The notes under the pieces are model-generated. The model was not told the origin of the DNA. It did no database searches and saw only the letters and a list, made by a program, of their open reading frames with translations. A stretch of 64,000 nt of DNA from Scolanthus callimorphus (lineage: Eukaryota > Cnidaria > Anthozoa > Actiniaria > Edwardsiidae). Below, piece by piece: positions 1 through 9,524 of the stretch (positions are counted from its first letter, which is position 1; each line of letters starts with the position of its first letter). The stretch covers positions 10,141,077-10,205,076 of the forward strand of contig CM066924.1 in NCBI GenBank assembly GCA_033964015.1, read 5' to 3'. Both the position numbers and the translations under genes were made by a program.

Positions 1-13
1 GGTGGGTATCCCC

Positions 14-1774
14 TCAAAAGAGTCCATCAATAGGACGTCTTCGAAAGTCCATCCCAACAGGATAGATGTATTTACTCCACTCTCTGTCCACGAGGTGTCC
101 ATCGTGAGTGTACAAGTTCTTCCAGAAGGTACCATCCCTGCGCATGAGATACGCCTTGCGTGGATCTGTATACTGACTGTCAAACACCTTGCGCGTATCC
201 ACGATCAGATGCTGGTACTGGGGTGTGGCTGAAAACAGGGTTATACGCAGCGATTGAATGGTATACCCCTTACCCCATCCCCCTGCTACATCATCGTACA
301 CGTAGACCACTTCCTTCATAGCTTCGCGCAAGTATCGTCCCCAGTTCTCCTTGGTAACTTTACTCCATTCCACTTTCTTTTTGTCGGGCGGTGATGTTGC
401 AAATCCACCACCACTACCAAAGGATTGAGGTGATGACGGTGTAAACCCATCCACGAAGGTAAAATATGCATTGGCGAAGATCGCACGTGATAACGTAGCA
501 AGATACACTCTACGATCATCCATTCCCTCGACGTCCTCTTTCTCAGGGTTGGTCAGCGGTATTTTCACCTTTTCCTCCTTCTCCTTCTCTTGTCTTATAC
601 AGGCCATCTTGAACCATTCCTCCATCTTGACACGAAGCATGTTATGCCCTTGGGTCATCAACGTTGTTAACGTGTCCATACCGGCACGACGAATTGAGCT
701 GGTATTACGTATAACGCGACAACCCAATCGATGTAACTCTTTCAGCAGGCCTGGTACAATCATGCGTGGAGCTATAGCCTTTTGCAGTTGCTGTAGGAGC
801 TCCGGTGAGAAGTCATCCCACAAATACACATTTTTGTCATCTCCCTTAAAGTAGGTGAGCCATGAACTCAAGTCTGGATTAGTACCGTGACGTTTCTGGT
901 ACGCTTCTCTCCATAAGGGCTGCGCCAAATGATCACACAACTCGTAAAAGATCCCTGTCACCAACTGACTCATCACAGTCTCGCCACTCTTCGTCCAACT
1001 CTGATTGTATTTACGCATCTGGTTTTGATGTGACTCTTTCAGTTTAAGACGCTCCCGTATCGCCATCGCTTCGGATGCACTTCCAAGCATGCTTTGAAAC
1101 TGTTCTCCAACTTCAAGGATCTCGTACGTCTTCTCATTTCTATCACCATCAACGTGTTCCACAGTCATACCGCCAAATTCATCCTCGACGTAACACACCG
1201 CTGTCTTGGCCAACTTCACCACTTCTTTCCACAAATCCGCTGCCACAAAAGGAATGTCCTTAATCTCTTCTTCACCTCCTCCTTCTTCCTCCTTCACTTT
1301 TCTCACTCTCTTACAGTACTCTGTCTCAGCTGCTTCACCTTGACGTAGAACCCATCGCGCCACGTAATCCGCTAAACGGAACAGGTACAACGTACGATCC
1401 CCATAATACATCTCTTGAGCATACCATTTCTTTGCTTGACCCATGAACAATGTTTTCTCTTCTTCCACGTTCACTCTCTCCATACGCAGGACCTCAAGCT
1501 TTGACACAACGTTCTTGATGCATCGATGACAAGATAAACCATGAAGACATCCTACCGATACAAAATCGGCAAGAAATACTTCGCCAAGCAAAATCACATA
1601 ATCTTTTGGCTTCAAATGGCTCGTCAACAAGAATGGACATCCAATACGACCATTATAATGTACACAATAGTGCATCAAACTTCGTGTAAAATGCTCCATC
1701 TCCCATTGCAACTTCCATTCTTGCTCAAACTGAGTTCCACGCATCTTTGCGAATACCTCACATCGCTCACACAC
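14..1774 (-). CDS. Large unrecognised virus-like protein, intact copy A (586 aa)
   Basis: This is the longest uninterrupted reading frame in the window. I do not recognise the family and give no function. The protein is charged, with an N-terminal CERC, a Cys/His cluster at residues 76-85 (C76, H78, C82, H83, C85), an acidic/Gly stretch at 161-170, and a Gly/Ser/Pro-rich linker before a conserved C-terminal block. I see no signal peptide, membrane helix or nucleotide-binding loop. A diverged copy lies at 10465-12248, about 80-85 percent similar by eye over the N-terminal half, so coding constraint acted on both. Both copies have an alternative Met about ten codons after the first. The 5' side carries a tandem array of a 14-bp unit and the 3' end abuts the G-rich hairpin motif found elsewhere in the element. 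It is possibly a structural or non-structural protein of an endogenised DNA virus. The coding call is firm; the identity is open. Confidence 0.8.
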   Translation of the reverse strand: MCERCEVFAKMRGTQFEQEWKLQWEMEHFTRSLMHYCVHYNGRIGCPFLLTSHLKPKDYVILLGEVFLADFVSVGCLHGLSCHRCIKNVVSKLEVLRMERVNVEEEKTLFMGQAKKWYAQEMYYGDRTLYLFRLADYVARWVLRQGEAAETEYCKRVRKVKEEEGGGEEEIKDIPFVAADLWKEVVKLAKTAVCYVEDEFGGMTVEHVDGDRNEKTYEILEVGEQFQSMLGSASEAMAIRERLKLKESHQNQMRKYNQSWTKSGETVMSQLVTGIFYELCDHLAQPLWREAYQKRHGTNPDLSSWLTYFKGDDKNVYLWDDFSPELLQQLQKAIAPRMIVPGLLKELHRLGCRVIRNTSSIRRAGMDTLTTLMTQGHNMLRVKMEEWFKMACIRQEKEKEEKVKIPLTNPEKEDVEGMDDRRVYLATLSRAIFANAYFTFVDGFTPSSPQSFGSGGGFATSPPDKKKVEWSKVTKENWGRYLREAMKEVVYVYDDVAGGWGKGYTIQSLRITLFSATPQYQHLIVDTRKVFDSQYTDPRKAYLMRRDGTFWKNLYTHDGHLVDREWSKYIYPVGMDFRRRPIDGLF

Positions 1775-1791
1775 CAGCTTTTATAGATGAA

Positions 1792-1934
1792 ATGTGGGGC
1801 GTATAAATGTGGGGCGTATAAAGTGGGGCGTATAAATGTGGGGCGTATAAAGTGGGGCGTATAAAGTGGGGCGTATAAAGTGGGGCGTATAAAGTGGGGC
1901 GTATAAAGTGGGGCGTATAAATGTGGGGCGTATA
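1792..1934. repeat. Ten-copy tandem array of a 14-15 bp GTGGGGCGTATAAA unit
   Basis: Ten near-identical units follow one another directly upstream of the copy A gene, in the position of a promoter. Each unit contains GGGGCG and a TATAAA-like core on the plus strand. The same position in copy B carries a completely different array, so the arrays turn over much faster than the coding sequence. Confidence 0.9.
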
Positions 1935-1959
1935 TCCACTCTATATACTACTGCAGTAG

Positions 1960-2160
1960 ACGACGTGGTGGTGCCAGTGGTGGTGTAGTAGTGGTGGTAG
2001 CAGCATTCCTTGTGGACGACCCGGAAGACGAGTGCCAAGAGGACGACGACGTCCACGAGGACCAACACGAACCGTTACAGATACGAAAACCGTGAATACC
2101 ACTTACAGGGATGGACGTCCACCTTCCGTTGTACGCAATTCGCGTCCTCGTAGTTCATAA
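1960..2160 (+). pseudogene. Arg/Gly-rich basic protein, C-terminal remnant
   Basis: An open frame of 66 codons ends at a TAA and has a stop immediately upstream (1957) and no start codon, so it is a fragment. Its middle is very rich in Arg, Gly and Pro (for example GRPGRRVPRGRRRPRGP) and it ends NSRPRSS. An adjacent frame upstream also reads Arg/Gly-rich, which suggests a frameshift. A basic tail like this fits a nucleic-acid-binding or core-like protein, but that is inference. It diverges from the copy A gene across the tandem array, echoing the divergent layout seen near 9.2 kb. Confidence 0.4.
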
Positions 2161-2193
2161 ATACCCGTGTCGTATGTGGAACATCATCAGTTC

Positions 2194-2334
2194 ATGATGT
2201 CTCAGCGACTGAGAAAGAACGCAGATGGCTATGTGCACAGAGTTGATACCCAAGCGTGTAACATGCGTGTTTCAGTGCACGGTCAGCCCGGTCTTACACG
2301 CTCTTACACGGTCATGCGTGTTTCGTCTGTTTAG
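2194..2334 (+). CDS. Possible small ORF (46 aa)
   Basis: A short reading frame starting MMSQRLRKNADGYVH begins 34 bases after the Arg-rich remnant, on the same strand. Two AATAAA signals lie about 90-105 bases after its stop, which would suit a short transcript end. I do not recognise the product and the frame is short enough to be chance. Confidence 0.25.
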   Translation: MMSQRLRKNADGYVHRVDTQACNMRVSVHGQPGLTRSYTVMRVSSV

Positions 2335-2420
2335 CCGGATCCGGTGCGGGTTCAACCGTGCACGGTCTTTAAAGATACTAATCACAAGATATGCGCTAAC
2401 CGTGTTTTGAAAAGGCTAAA

Positions 2421-2444
2421 AATAAATGTGAATGTTTCAATAAA
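2421..2444 (+). promoter_or_regulatory. Two poly(A) signals (AATAAA)
   Basis: AATAAA occurs at 2421-2426 and 2439-2444, downstream of the plus-strand ORFs that diverge from copy A. Two signals 18 bases apart in otherwise mixed-composition DNA are suggestive of a transcript end. Confidence 0.35.
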
Positions 2445-2505
2445 GTTTGCTCTTTCTCGAGAGCGTGCACGCACCGTGTTTGTAAGAGAAACTACAAATT
2501 TTAAC

Positions 2506-2851
2506 ATGTTGAATCCGGCTTTGTTAACCTACTTCGTATTTGTTTTTATAATTTCTGCATCATATTCAGCTATCTGGCAACTAAATCACGAGCCTTATAA
2601 AATTCGAATGAATCTTCCTGATAACGTGCTCCTTCGTGTTACATATGAGCCTTCTTCCTTATGCGTACGATAAACGCTTTCTCTTGTTTGTAAACAATGG
2701 AAATATGTTGCATGTAGTAGAACGGTTTGCTTGTGAACGCATAGCCTGCGTTGATGGCGGTTTTGTGTGTTTTCCGAGACTGGGTGAAATCTTCGCTCTT
2801 GCCGATAAAATTGAGAGCGAGATCGTCGATAAATGGCCGCGCGAATATTAG
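2506..2851 (+). pseudogene. Possible small membrane-anchored protein gene, frameshifted
   Basis: The first frame (2506-2673) starts with a Met and a strongly hydrophobic segment (LLTYFVFVFIISAS) typical of a signal or anchor helix. A second, overlapping frame then runs to a TAG at 2849-2851 and has protein-like composition with aromatic and acidic residues. The two frames overlap around 2636-2673, so a single indel could have split one gene of roughly 110 codons. No family is recognised. The minus strand is also open here, so coding status is uncertain. Confidence 0.25.
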
Positions 2852-3480
2852 CAGCGAGAGGGAAGATTGTTATTTTAACCATGTTTGATAAATGGCAGCG
2901 CGAAGAACGGGGCCGAAAAAGCGTCGGATGTCTGTTTTTTTTCATGTTGTTCGTGGCTTTTGTGTCCTGGAAATTTTTGTTTTAAAAAGGTCGCGAAACT
3001 GCAAATACATGGATGCCAGCAGACGCGTTTTACAACATTGAAAGGTCACGTCCCGGGTCACGTTCGAGATTAAACACATATCGCCTTCTTCTTTATCTGC
3101 TTTAGACTGCGTAAAACAAGAGCGCCGATGGCTATGGGTTGAATGCCGAACAACGGACTGCAAGCAGTCTACCGTCACGTAGAAAACTCTACCATAAATC
3201 GGACAGGAAATGGCAGGAAAACACGAAAATACTGTATAAAAGGGCACCAGTGTACTTCCGTCACGTTCTTATCCCTCGGGTGTTTTTTTGACAAAGAAAT
3301 TGCCTTTATCATTTCACGTTTTTGCATCTGATAGTTTTTCCGTTCTCACTCAATCGTTTTATAGTCAGTATGATTCGAGGACGCTTCGAATATATAGCCC
3401 TAAGCACGTCATAGCGTACACACTGTCCAAAATATAAATTACTTAACACGCTTTTGTATGTCTGTATTTATTCAGTCCGC

Positions 3481-3716
3481 ATGAGTAGCACAGTGTTAAG
3501 ATACAAATGCCCGCTCGACCCGGCTAGACCGTGTAAAAAACACGGCAAGAAATGCGCTCCCGTCGTATTGTAAAAAAACACGGTAAGAAATTCAATCCTT
3601 TCATAACACCGTGTTCTAGACCGTGTAAAATGCACGGTACGCAATCCACTCCTTTGATAACACAGTGTTCTAGACCGTGTAAAAAGCACGGCATTGACGT
3701 CCTGTGCTGTTTGTAG
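3481..3716 (+). repeat. 57-bp tandem repeat that reads as a Cys-rich peptide array
   Basis: About three units of 57 bases lie in tandem. In the plus direction each reads as a 19-residue module of the form C-S-R-P-C-K-x-H-G followed by about nine residues and I-T, ending CCL and a stop. The frame opens with ATG at 3481 and is broken once by a one-base change in an A-run near 3572. Cys spacing is kept in successive modules, which is what a secreted Cys-rich repeat peptide would show. However, the minus strand is also open, and any short tandem repeat with a period divisible by three keeps its frame. Function is unknown. Confidence 0.4.
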
Positions 3717-4028
3717 CGGGCAGATTGAGCGTGTTTCATTTTTTTTCGAGTGCGTTGGCTGCCTTGTTGGTGGACAGCTTGGTCTGACTCTTTAAAACCA
3801 AACATTTTATGATTAAAAATGGCTTCAAGGAAAGAACAACATTGAAGTTCGATTGGAAATTTCATGTCGAACACATTTGCCGGTAAGTTTCTGTGATTTG
3901 GTGTTAAGAAAGTATTTCTTTAGGTCTACTTGTTGTTAGTACAACAGTCAGCGGACAATGTTGTTTGTAGGTCTAAATGTTCGTGCCGTTGCTAAACGGG
4001 ATTTCCCCGGCGATCAAAAACCTTGCAA

Positions 4029-7000
4029 TAGAGTTTTTCTGTATCCTCTGTGCTAAGGTGTGAAAGACAGAGGGTCTGTGCTATTATGCAAATGCATCGA
4101 TCTTTTGTTCGCTTAATTGTGGTGAACTATTGTGATCACTCGTGCATAACTTCTTGATTCTCGGATTCCAAGAAAAAAATTCGAGCAAGCCTCTGACCTA
4201 GAAAAAAAATATCGCGCAAGCAAAGCTGGTGGCGAAAAAGAATCGAACAAGCTCACTATCAAACTCTCTCCTGATTACTATTTTTTAGGGAACCTGATGA
4301 CTTTATAAGTAGAGTGTTTTTTTGGTCGGCTCGCGATGCGCGCTTGCCAAGTGTCTTAGCTTTCTGTTCAAAATTGAAGTAAATTTACTGTCAGGAAATG
4401 GTAAATAAAGGTTTACTTACTTTCAACTGATACGTCCAAAATCGCAGCAGCTTCGCGCGCATAAAAGGAGGATTTTGTGGTGTAGTATTTACAAACTAAA
4501 ATTGTACTGGGCTATGGTTAATAATTGGAAAGTTTCCGTGACGTGTTTTTTTTTTCAGTTACTCCATTTCTTCAGCGTGATTTTCGTCTCAAAGAAGTAA
4601 GAATTTCACTAACCTCGTTAGTTTTCAACATCGCGACGAGCTTCGAGAAACCATACAAGTAAACTACTCAGTTGGTCAGCCCTCGTTCGTAAATGTGTGG
4701 CCCCTCGTGGACCCATCACTGCCTGGTAGCTTCTGGAATATAGCCAAGCCTTTGTTTAGTTAAAAGGAAAATGAAACTTTACAAAGCGGTCCGGTGACCA
4801 AAAACCCGAACTGTTCCGGATGCTATAAATTTCGCGAAATGCTAACATAACAGGAGAGCTTGAAATCGTACTTTACTAAAGTGATCAATTGTCGTTTTGA
4901 CGGCGAAATTAAATTTAAGTAATTCTCAAACCCTAAAAAGACAAATACAAGAAAAAAATCTAGCACAGTCACATTCTAGGGTAAAAAATCGAGCAGCAAA
5001 ACTGGACGCGAAAAAATGTCGAGCCCAAAAAAATTTGCCACTCCCCCATCAAATATTAATGGTCCGTCCCACACGCGGCGGAAGAGTTGATCATGAATAA
5101 CAGAAAGACCAAGAAGACAGAAAACGCAGATCCTATGAATAATGAAGTTTCGGAAGAATTATGCGATATCCAGCCACCAGGCCCAAGCCGAGATTCCGTC
5201 ATCACTACACTCGACTCTATTTACCCAGTTGACGGGTCTAATCATGCACCGTACGTAGCGAATTACAACAAGAGAAAACCCGACGCCATCCTTTGTTTTT
5301 AAATTCTGAACGGCTCATGGTAAGACAGGAGGCTGAACGTAGGATTGAAAGTCATGTTCCTGTTTAGTTGAAGGGCGCGGACTAAACATGTACCCGCCAC
5401 TGTGACAAGACACTTTACAGATAAAATTTACAGATACAATTTACAGATAAAATTAATGTAACGTAACATAATATACTTTGATTTTCTAGAAATAAAATTC
5501 TTTGCCTTTTGCCTGTTTTCACGTTACAGGACTGGCGCAAACCTTTCCGTGTGCGCGTTATTAACGTACGGTGCCTATTTGTAAGGGCGACTACAACATA
5601 TGAAACAAACACGCAAACTGCTTCTGTAATCAAAATCTTCCCGCTCTTAAGTTCGAGGAACGCTGCGATGAATTGGAATATGTCCTATGCGATTTTCTAC
5701 ATGTTAGTTTCGCTCGTCCCGATTCTATGTTAGCGAGCGAGACACAAGTGCATGCCGCCCTCTAGGACGCTTGAAAGGCGCCAAAAGTGGTTGGATAGCA
5801 GGATATCCGCCATTTGCTAGAAGATAAGCATCTCGGGGGGAAAGGGAGCTGCAGGTGGAAGCCCATCGGAGGTAGAAGCCCGAATGTCCCGCATCAGTTG
5901 CGTGCCCGAGAAAAGCACCTCTCACAAACCTAAAATAACCGTCATTGTCCACGACAGCGTTAAAGTCGAGGAAGTGAAATCCTCGATCTCGCCTGTAGAA
6001 CAATCCCTGTAACTCACCCTGGGGGCGGTTTATCTGAATTGCGACCGTCCAGACAGCATTGGGAAACTGTTCAAATTCGTTTCTCTGCCTTTCCCATCCA
6101 TTTTCGTCTATCCATCTACGTACCGATGAAAATAATGTTGGTATCAAATGGGGATAATCGCGTAGATCGTATCGCTGACATTACTGAGTAATATGCCAAA
6201 TTGCTGGCTGCAATTCCTTAGCCACAAGAAGCAGAGTAAAACTCTATCATGAAAACAAAGCGAATATGGTCTTGTGCGTCTTACACGCCTTCTAGGATTC
6301 AGTGACAGTGGGTCCCATACGCGCGCCTCGACATCTACTCTTATTCGTTGTATAATTCGCGATAAGCTTCCGGGAGTTTCTCCTGTCAAGAGCCAAAAAT
6401 TGCCAGGGCGAGCAACTAGCACATTCCAGACACCCCCCCTTTTTGAGGGCGGGGGTGCCCGTCGGGAACTTAGTTGATTTACACCCCTAAAAAGGAGTCC
6501 CTAAAAGTACCAACAAGACGTATTTTACCTCGTAATTTTCTCTCGTATGTTTTACGACGGAAAATACGTCTGAAACTCAGGCTACCAACAAGTGTGATTT
6601 GCTTGATTTGCTAGAACGGACCTCTAACAGGTACCTATCTGGAGAAAATAGAAGAAAAATAGAACCCGCTCCGGGTTCCAGACACTTGGCTGTCGAATTT
6701 TCCATGCATTCTCGTCGTAACTTCGACTTAAAATTGAATGTGCACTGGCAGGCTGAGTTGTGCAAGGAGACGAATAACACGCTGTAAAATGGCTAGAACC
6801 AATGATATGTATCGGTGGCGCAGGTGGAGGAGGAACATTTCGGTGGATGTTTTCTGAAGTCTTCCACAAGAAAATAGTATCGAAAAAAGAAAATTAGGAA
6901 CTGGTGGAATCATGTCTTTTTGTTATCTCGCCGCCGCACATTGAATAATGATTTTAACGCTTGGAAGTTTAATTACTTGTTACACCAATTAGCTCCATTC

Positions 7001-7071
7001 AAAATATGTTAATGTGCTCAGTCACTGAATCACAGAGGCCTCTGAAAAACAGAGGATACAGAAAAACTCTA
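4029..7071. mobile_element. Candidate 3-kb DNA element bounded by a perfect 23-bp inverted repeat
   Basis: The 23 bases at 4029-4051 are the exact reverse complement of 7049-7071, and both outer edges read TA, as expected for a TA target duplication. Further short CAGAGG motifs follow inside both ends. The interior contains a decayed Harbinger transposase, so either this is a composite or the Harbinger copy is nested. A diverged direct repeat of A-rich sequence (about 4150-4270 and 4940-5050) also lies inside. No transposase belonging to the outer ends is visible. Confidence 0.4.
5725..6422 (-). pseudogene. PIF/Harbinger transposase remnant
   Basis: Two consecutive minus-strand frames together match the layout of Harbinger (DDE_Tnp_4) transposases as I know them. 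The upstream frame has an N-terminal block with a helix-turn-helix-like segment ending in VSDTIYAIIP. The downstream frame has a catalytic-core block with the NRPQGELQGLFY, AFLGHATDAGHSG and AYLLANGGYP segments. Where active enzymes carry catalytic Asp residues, this copy reads VAIQ near the first site and LLANGGYP (Asn for Asp) near the second, so it should be inactive. A frame change joins the two pieces. Harbinger elements usually carry a second MADF/Myb-like gene; none is evident here. Confidence 0.75.
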
Positions 7072-7351
7072 ATGAAAAGAGCACCAAATGTCGATTCTAA
7101 AAAGCATAAAAACATAAGATAAAGCAAAGACAGTCTTTTGTTATTTAGTAGTTGTGGAGTGGTAATATTAACAATGTTACGCCATATGCGAGTATTTTAA
7201 GATACTTAACCATTCCAGCTCACAATAATCGCTAAATTTCTTATACTGGTACACAAATTATTTATAGCAAAAACGTTTTACGTGTATAACCTTATATCAT
7301 TAATATTATCCAAATTGTGAAAGTTATAGAGCTATATTTATAAGAAAATGA

Positions 7352-7851
7352 CTTATTATTAGTCACGCTACTCCACTCGTGCCTTTGGGTGTCACATCAG
7401 CAAAAGGTGGTGGAGCTCATCGTATGGCTATGGTTCCTGATTATTTAGTAAACATGCTGCGTACCAAGCAAAAAGTGGAAACGGCACCCCAATACCGTGT
7501 ACTGGCACGACTCGATTGAGAAATGCAAGCCATCTTGAATGACATTCACTTCCTCCTGATGTCAAAGTACAACGTTACGATCAGATTTTACAACGGTACA
7601 ATCGGTTGGCAAGACAAGTAAAAGACACTAAACCATTGTCTTTAAAAAGAATCCAACAACAACAAGATGATGACATTGAAGAAGCAGGAGAATTGGTTTT
7701 ACCTTCCCCTCCTTCCAAGACATCTGCTACTCCAAAAACTAGTGCAAAGAAAAGTCGTTTACCTACACCACCACCCGGGACACCACGAAGACGCTCCATT
7801 AGTTTACCAAGAAGAAAGCCTCGTCCCCTCCGAGAATGGCAACCGTTTTAA
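7352..7851 (+). pseudogene. Virus-like Pro/Arg-tailed protein, broken by one stop and one frameshift
   Basis: The frame is open from 7352 but lacks a start. It continues past a TGA at about 7518 and a one-base frame change near 7545 to a TAA at 7849. The first part contains MAMVPDYLVNMLR, then a segment with EMQAIL and a YDQILQRYNRL helix, then a Ser/Pro/Lys-rich stretch and a basic PGTPRRRSISLPRRK tail. From memory, the LD-x-EM...Y-x-Q-x-LQRY signature recurs in uncharacterised invertebrate proteins linked to virus-like or large mobile elements; I cannot verify this here. It faces the exonuclease-like gene at 8182-8935 (convergent). A plus-strand AATAAA lies at 8117-8122. Confidence 0.5.
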
Positions 7852-7879
7852 GAAAAAAGAGACAATGTTTTTTATGCTC

Positions 7880-8050
7880 TCAACTTTTATTCATAGTTCA
7901 AAGGCCCTTGGACCTTGAAAAGTTTTCAAGTCCCGCTTGCAGTATCTTCCTGGGATTTCAAGGTTCTGCACGTGGTACAAAATGAGAGCTCTGGTTGGCT
8001 GATTAGGTCAAGAATAATTAATGAGTATTTGAATTACATTTCAAGAACAA
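7880..8050. repeat. Dispersed repeat, inverted copy of 47190-47345
   Basis: This stretch (TTCAAAGGCCCTTGGACCTT... through GGCTGATTAGGTCA and AATTAATGAGTATTTGAA) matches the reverse complement of sequence near 47.2-47.3 kb. It separates two convergent virus-like genes and is probably a later insertion or a mobile 3' flank. Confidence 0.7.
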
Positions 8051-8181
8051 GTTACAAGAAGAAGAAGAAGTTTATAACAGTAACTTAAATGTCCTTGTAT
8101 TAAAAAACTTATTAATAATAAAAAAGAGTTATTACACTTTGTATCGTATTTGCTTGAGCCATTTTTAGAAAACGGCCACTT

Positions 8182-8935
8182 CTACACGTGGACAAAAGAG
8201 AATCCACATCTTGTAGATGACACATCGAACAAAAAGTTCATATCATCCTCTTGAGCATAGGTCTTGAACAGATCTTCGAACTTGGGACATCCATAGTCCT
8301 CCAAATTTACATTGGGAATGTTGAGTTTGTCCAACAGTCGTTTCTCATGACACCCTCCCTTGTAGGCGATAGTTCCATTTGACTTAAAGTCATGTTTATA
8401 CCATTCCTGGACAACTTTCTCAAGGTCTGTGTGCGGCCGAGAGTTCTTCCACGCAAAGTCGACGCGCAATCGATGTATCATGTACGCTTTTTTTGCGCCT
8501 GCGAAGTCTTTGGCGTCTTTCAGCTCCTTGAATTTTGTAGGGAAGACGAAATGCTTTTTTTTTTTTTTTTTTTTTTCCATATTTCAATTTTTTATTTCAA
8601 TTATATTTTACATATTTTACAAGACGAAATGCTGCCCCTTGACTTGTTCGTTATCAAATATTATGCCTGCCTCTTTGCACCAGAACTCTTTCTTGACGAA
8701 ATGCCCATCAAAGTCTATAATAGCCTTGATGTCCTCTAACGTATTCACTGCGCAATCAAAGCAGTGGTGGTTCTTCTCGGTGTTCTTTCACCCGGCTGGG
8801 TAAATTGTTGTCATCATCTTGATACGTAATTGGTTGTGCTTGCGAGAATATAATTGAGAATCCCAGCCCTACGCCCAGAGTTGTCCCAAGCGCTGTCCCG
8901 AATGCTTTTCCTAAAGCCACTAAGAAACTGTCCAT
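8182..8935 (-). pseudogene. Gly-zipper/RNase H-exonuclease-like virus-like gene, frameshifted and split by a retroinsertion
   Basis: The 5' part encodes 59 codons starting MDSFLVALGKAFGTALG, a hydrophobic glycine-zipper-like segment suited to a membrane or virion-interior protein. A one-base shift near 8770 leads into a domain beginning HHCFDC, with IIDFDGHF and FWCKEAG, which then stops at the 66-bp insertion. Beyond the insertion the same frame resumes through RVDFAWKNS, WYKHDF, YKGGCHEKRLL and LEDYGCPKF to a stop near 8182. The Asp-rich first motif and late YKGG..EK..LL motif remind me of DEDD/RNase H-fold nucleases, but this is tentative. The two parts could be separate overlapping genes. 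It is transcribed divergently from the RING gene from the shared control region, with a TATA and CRE about 100-120 bases upstream of the start. Confidence 0.5.
8543..8632 (-). mobile_element. 66-bp retroposed fragment with 12-bp target duplication
   Basis: AAGACGAAATGC occurs at 8543-8554 and again at 8621-8632. Between them, read on the minus strand, lies a 44-base AT-rich piece with an AATAAA signal followed by 22 A residues. A poly(A) tail, signal and exact target duplication are the signature of LINE-driven retroposition of a 3'-truncated RNA. The insertion interrupts the virus-like gene, and the A-run adds artefactual Lys codons to the downstream frame. Confidence 0.9.
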
Positions 8936-9019
8936 TTATCAAAATCTTCTTCTTCTTCTAACTTCTTCTTCTTCTTGTAACTTCTATCCGTGTCGTGAGC
9001 AAAGGCGAAAGTGAAGATG

Positions 9020-9470
9020 ACCGGCTTCTGCGCACTCTTTATATACACTTTCTGACGTCATTAACATTCTCAAATCTGATTGGTGGATTTCGATCCATGG
9101 TAAAAAATGTGGGTTCATCTGTTTCCTCGGTGGTAAACCCTATAAAAATATGGGGGAGATGGGTGGGTATCTCCCCCACCCTTAATCGTTATAATCATGA
9201 TACCATCGATGTATTATGGATCAACAATCTATTCCTATGGGAGAGTGGGGTGGGTATCTCCCTCGCCCTTTATCGTTATAATCATGATACCATCGATGTA
9301 TAATGGATCGATAATCTATTCCTATGGGGGAGTGGGGTGGGTATCTCTCCCATTGGTGGTGACGTTAACCATGAGGATTGAGTGGATCGAAATCCTCCAA
9401 TCAGAGTTCAGTATTTTGATGACGTCAGCCAGAAAGTATATATAAAGAGCGCGCGCGCCACCAATCCCTC
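9020..9470. promoter_or_regulatory. Mirror-symmetric bidirectional control region
   Basis: On the plus side a CCAATCAGA (9397-9405), a TGACGTCA (9420-9427) and a TATATATAAA (9437-9446) precede the RING gene. On the minus side the same three boxes occur in the same order (9083-9075, 9060-9053, 9046-9037) before the exonuclease-like gene. CCAAT-to-CRE gaps are 14 bases on both sides. The flanking bases (GGATCGAAATCC..., AGAAAGT) also match, so the two promoters are an inverted duplication. CREB/ATF-type factors, NF-Y and TBP would be the expected binders from general knowledge. Confidence 0.75.
9150..9360. repeat. 87-bp tandem repeat between the divergent promoters
   Basis: The motif GGTGGGTATCT recurs at 9162, 9249 and 9336, giving a period of exactly 87 bases and a little over two copies. 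Each unit holds TCGTTATAATCATGATACC and ends in the G-rich hairpin arm. It sits in the middle of the divergent control region. Confidence 0.9.
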
Positions 9471-9524
9471 GGTTTGTTTAGTTAGGCCGTTGACCAGTGA
9501 AGACCCCCTCAACAACAATAAACT

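Noticed and set aside
5087..5302. 71-codon ORF upstream of the Harbinger relic
   Set aside because: Could be a second Harbinger gene but shows no MADF/Myb-like signature; not enough to call.
8392..8803. Plus-strand ORFs rich in Phe
   Set aside because: They read through the T22 tract and are antisense to the broken exonuclease-like gene.
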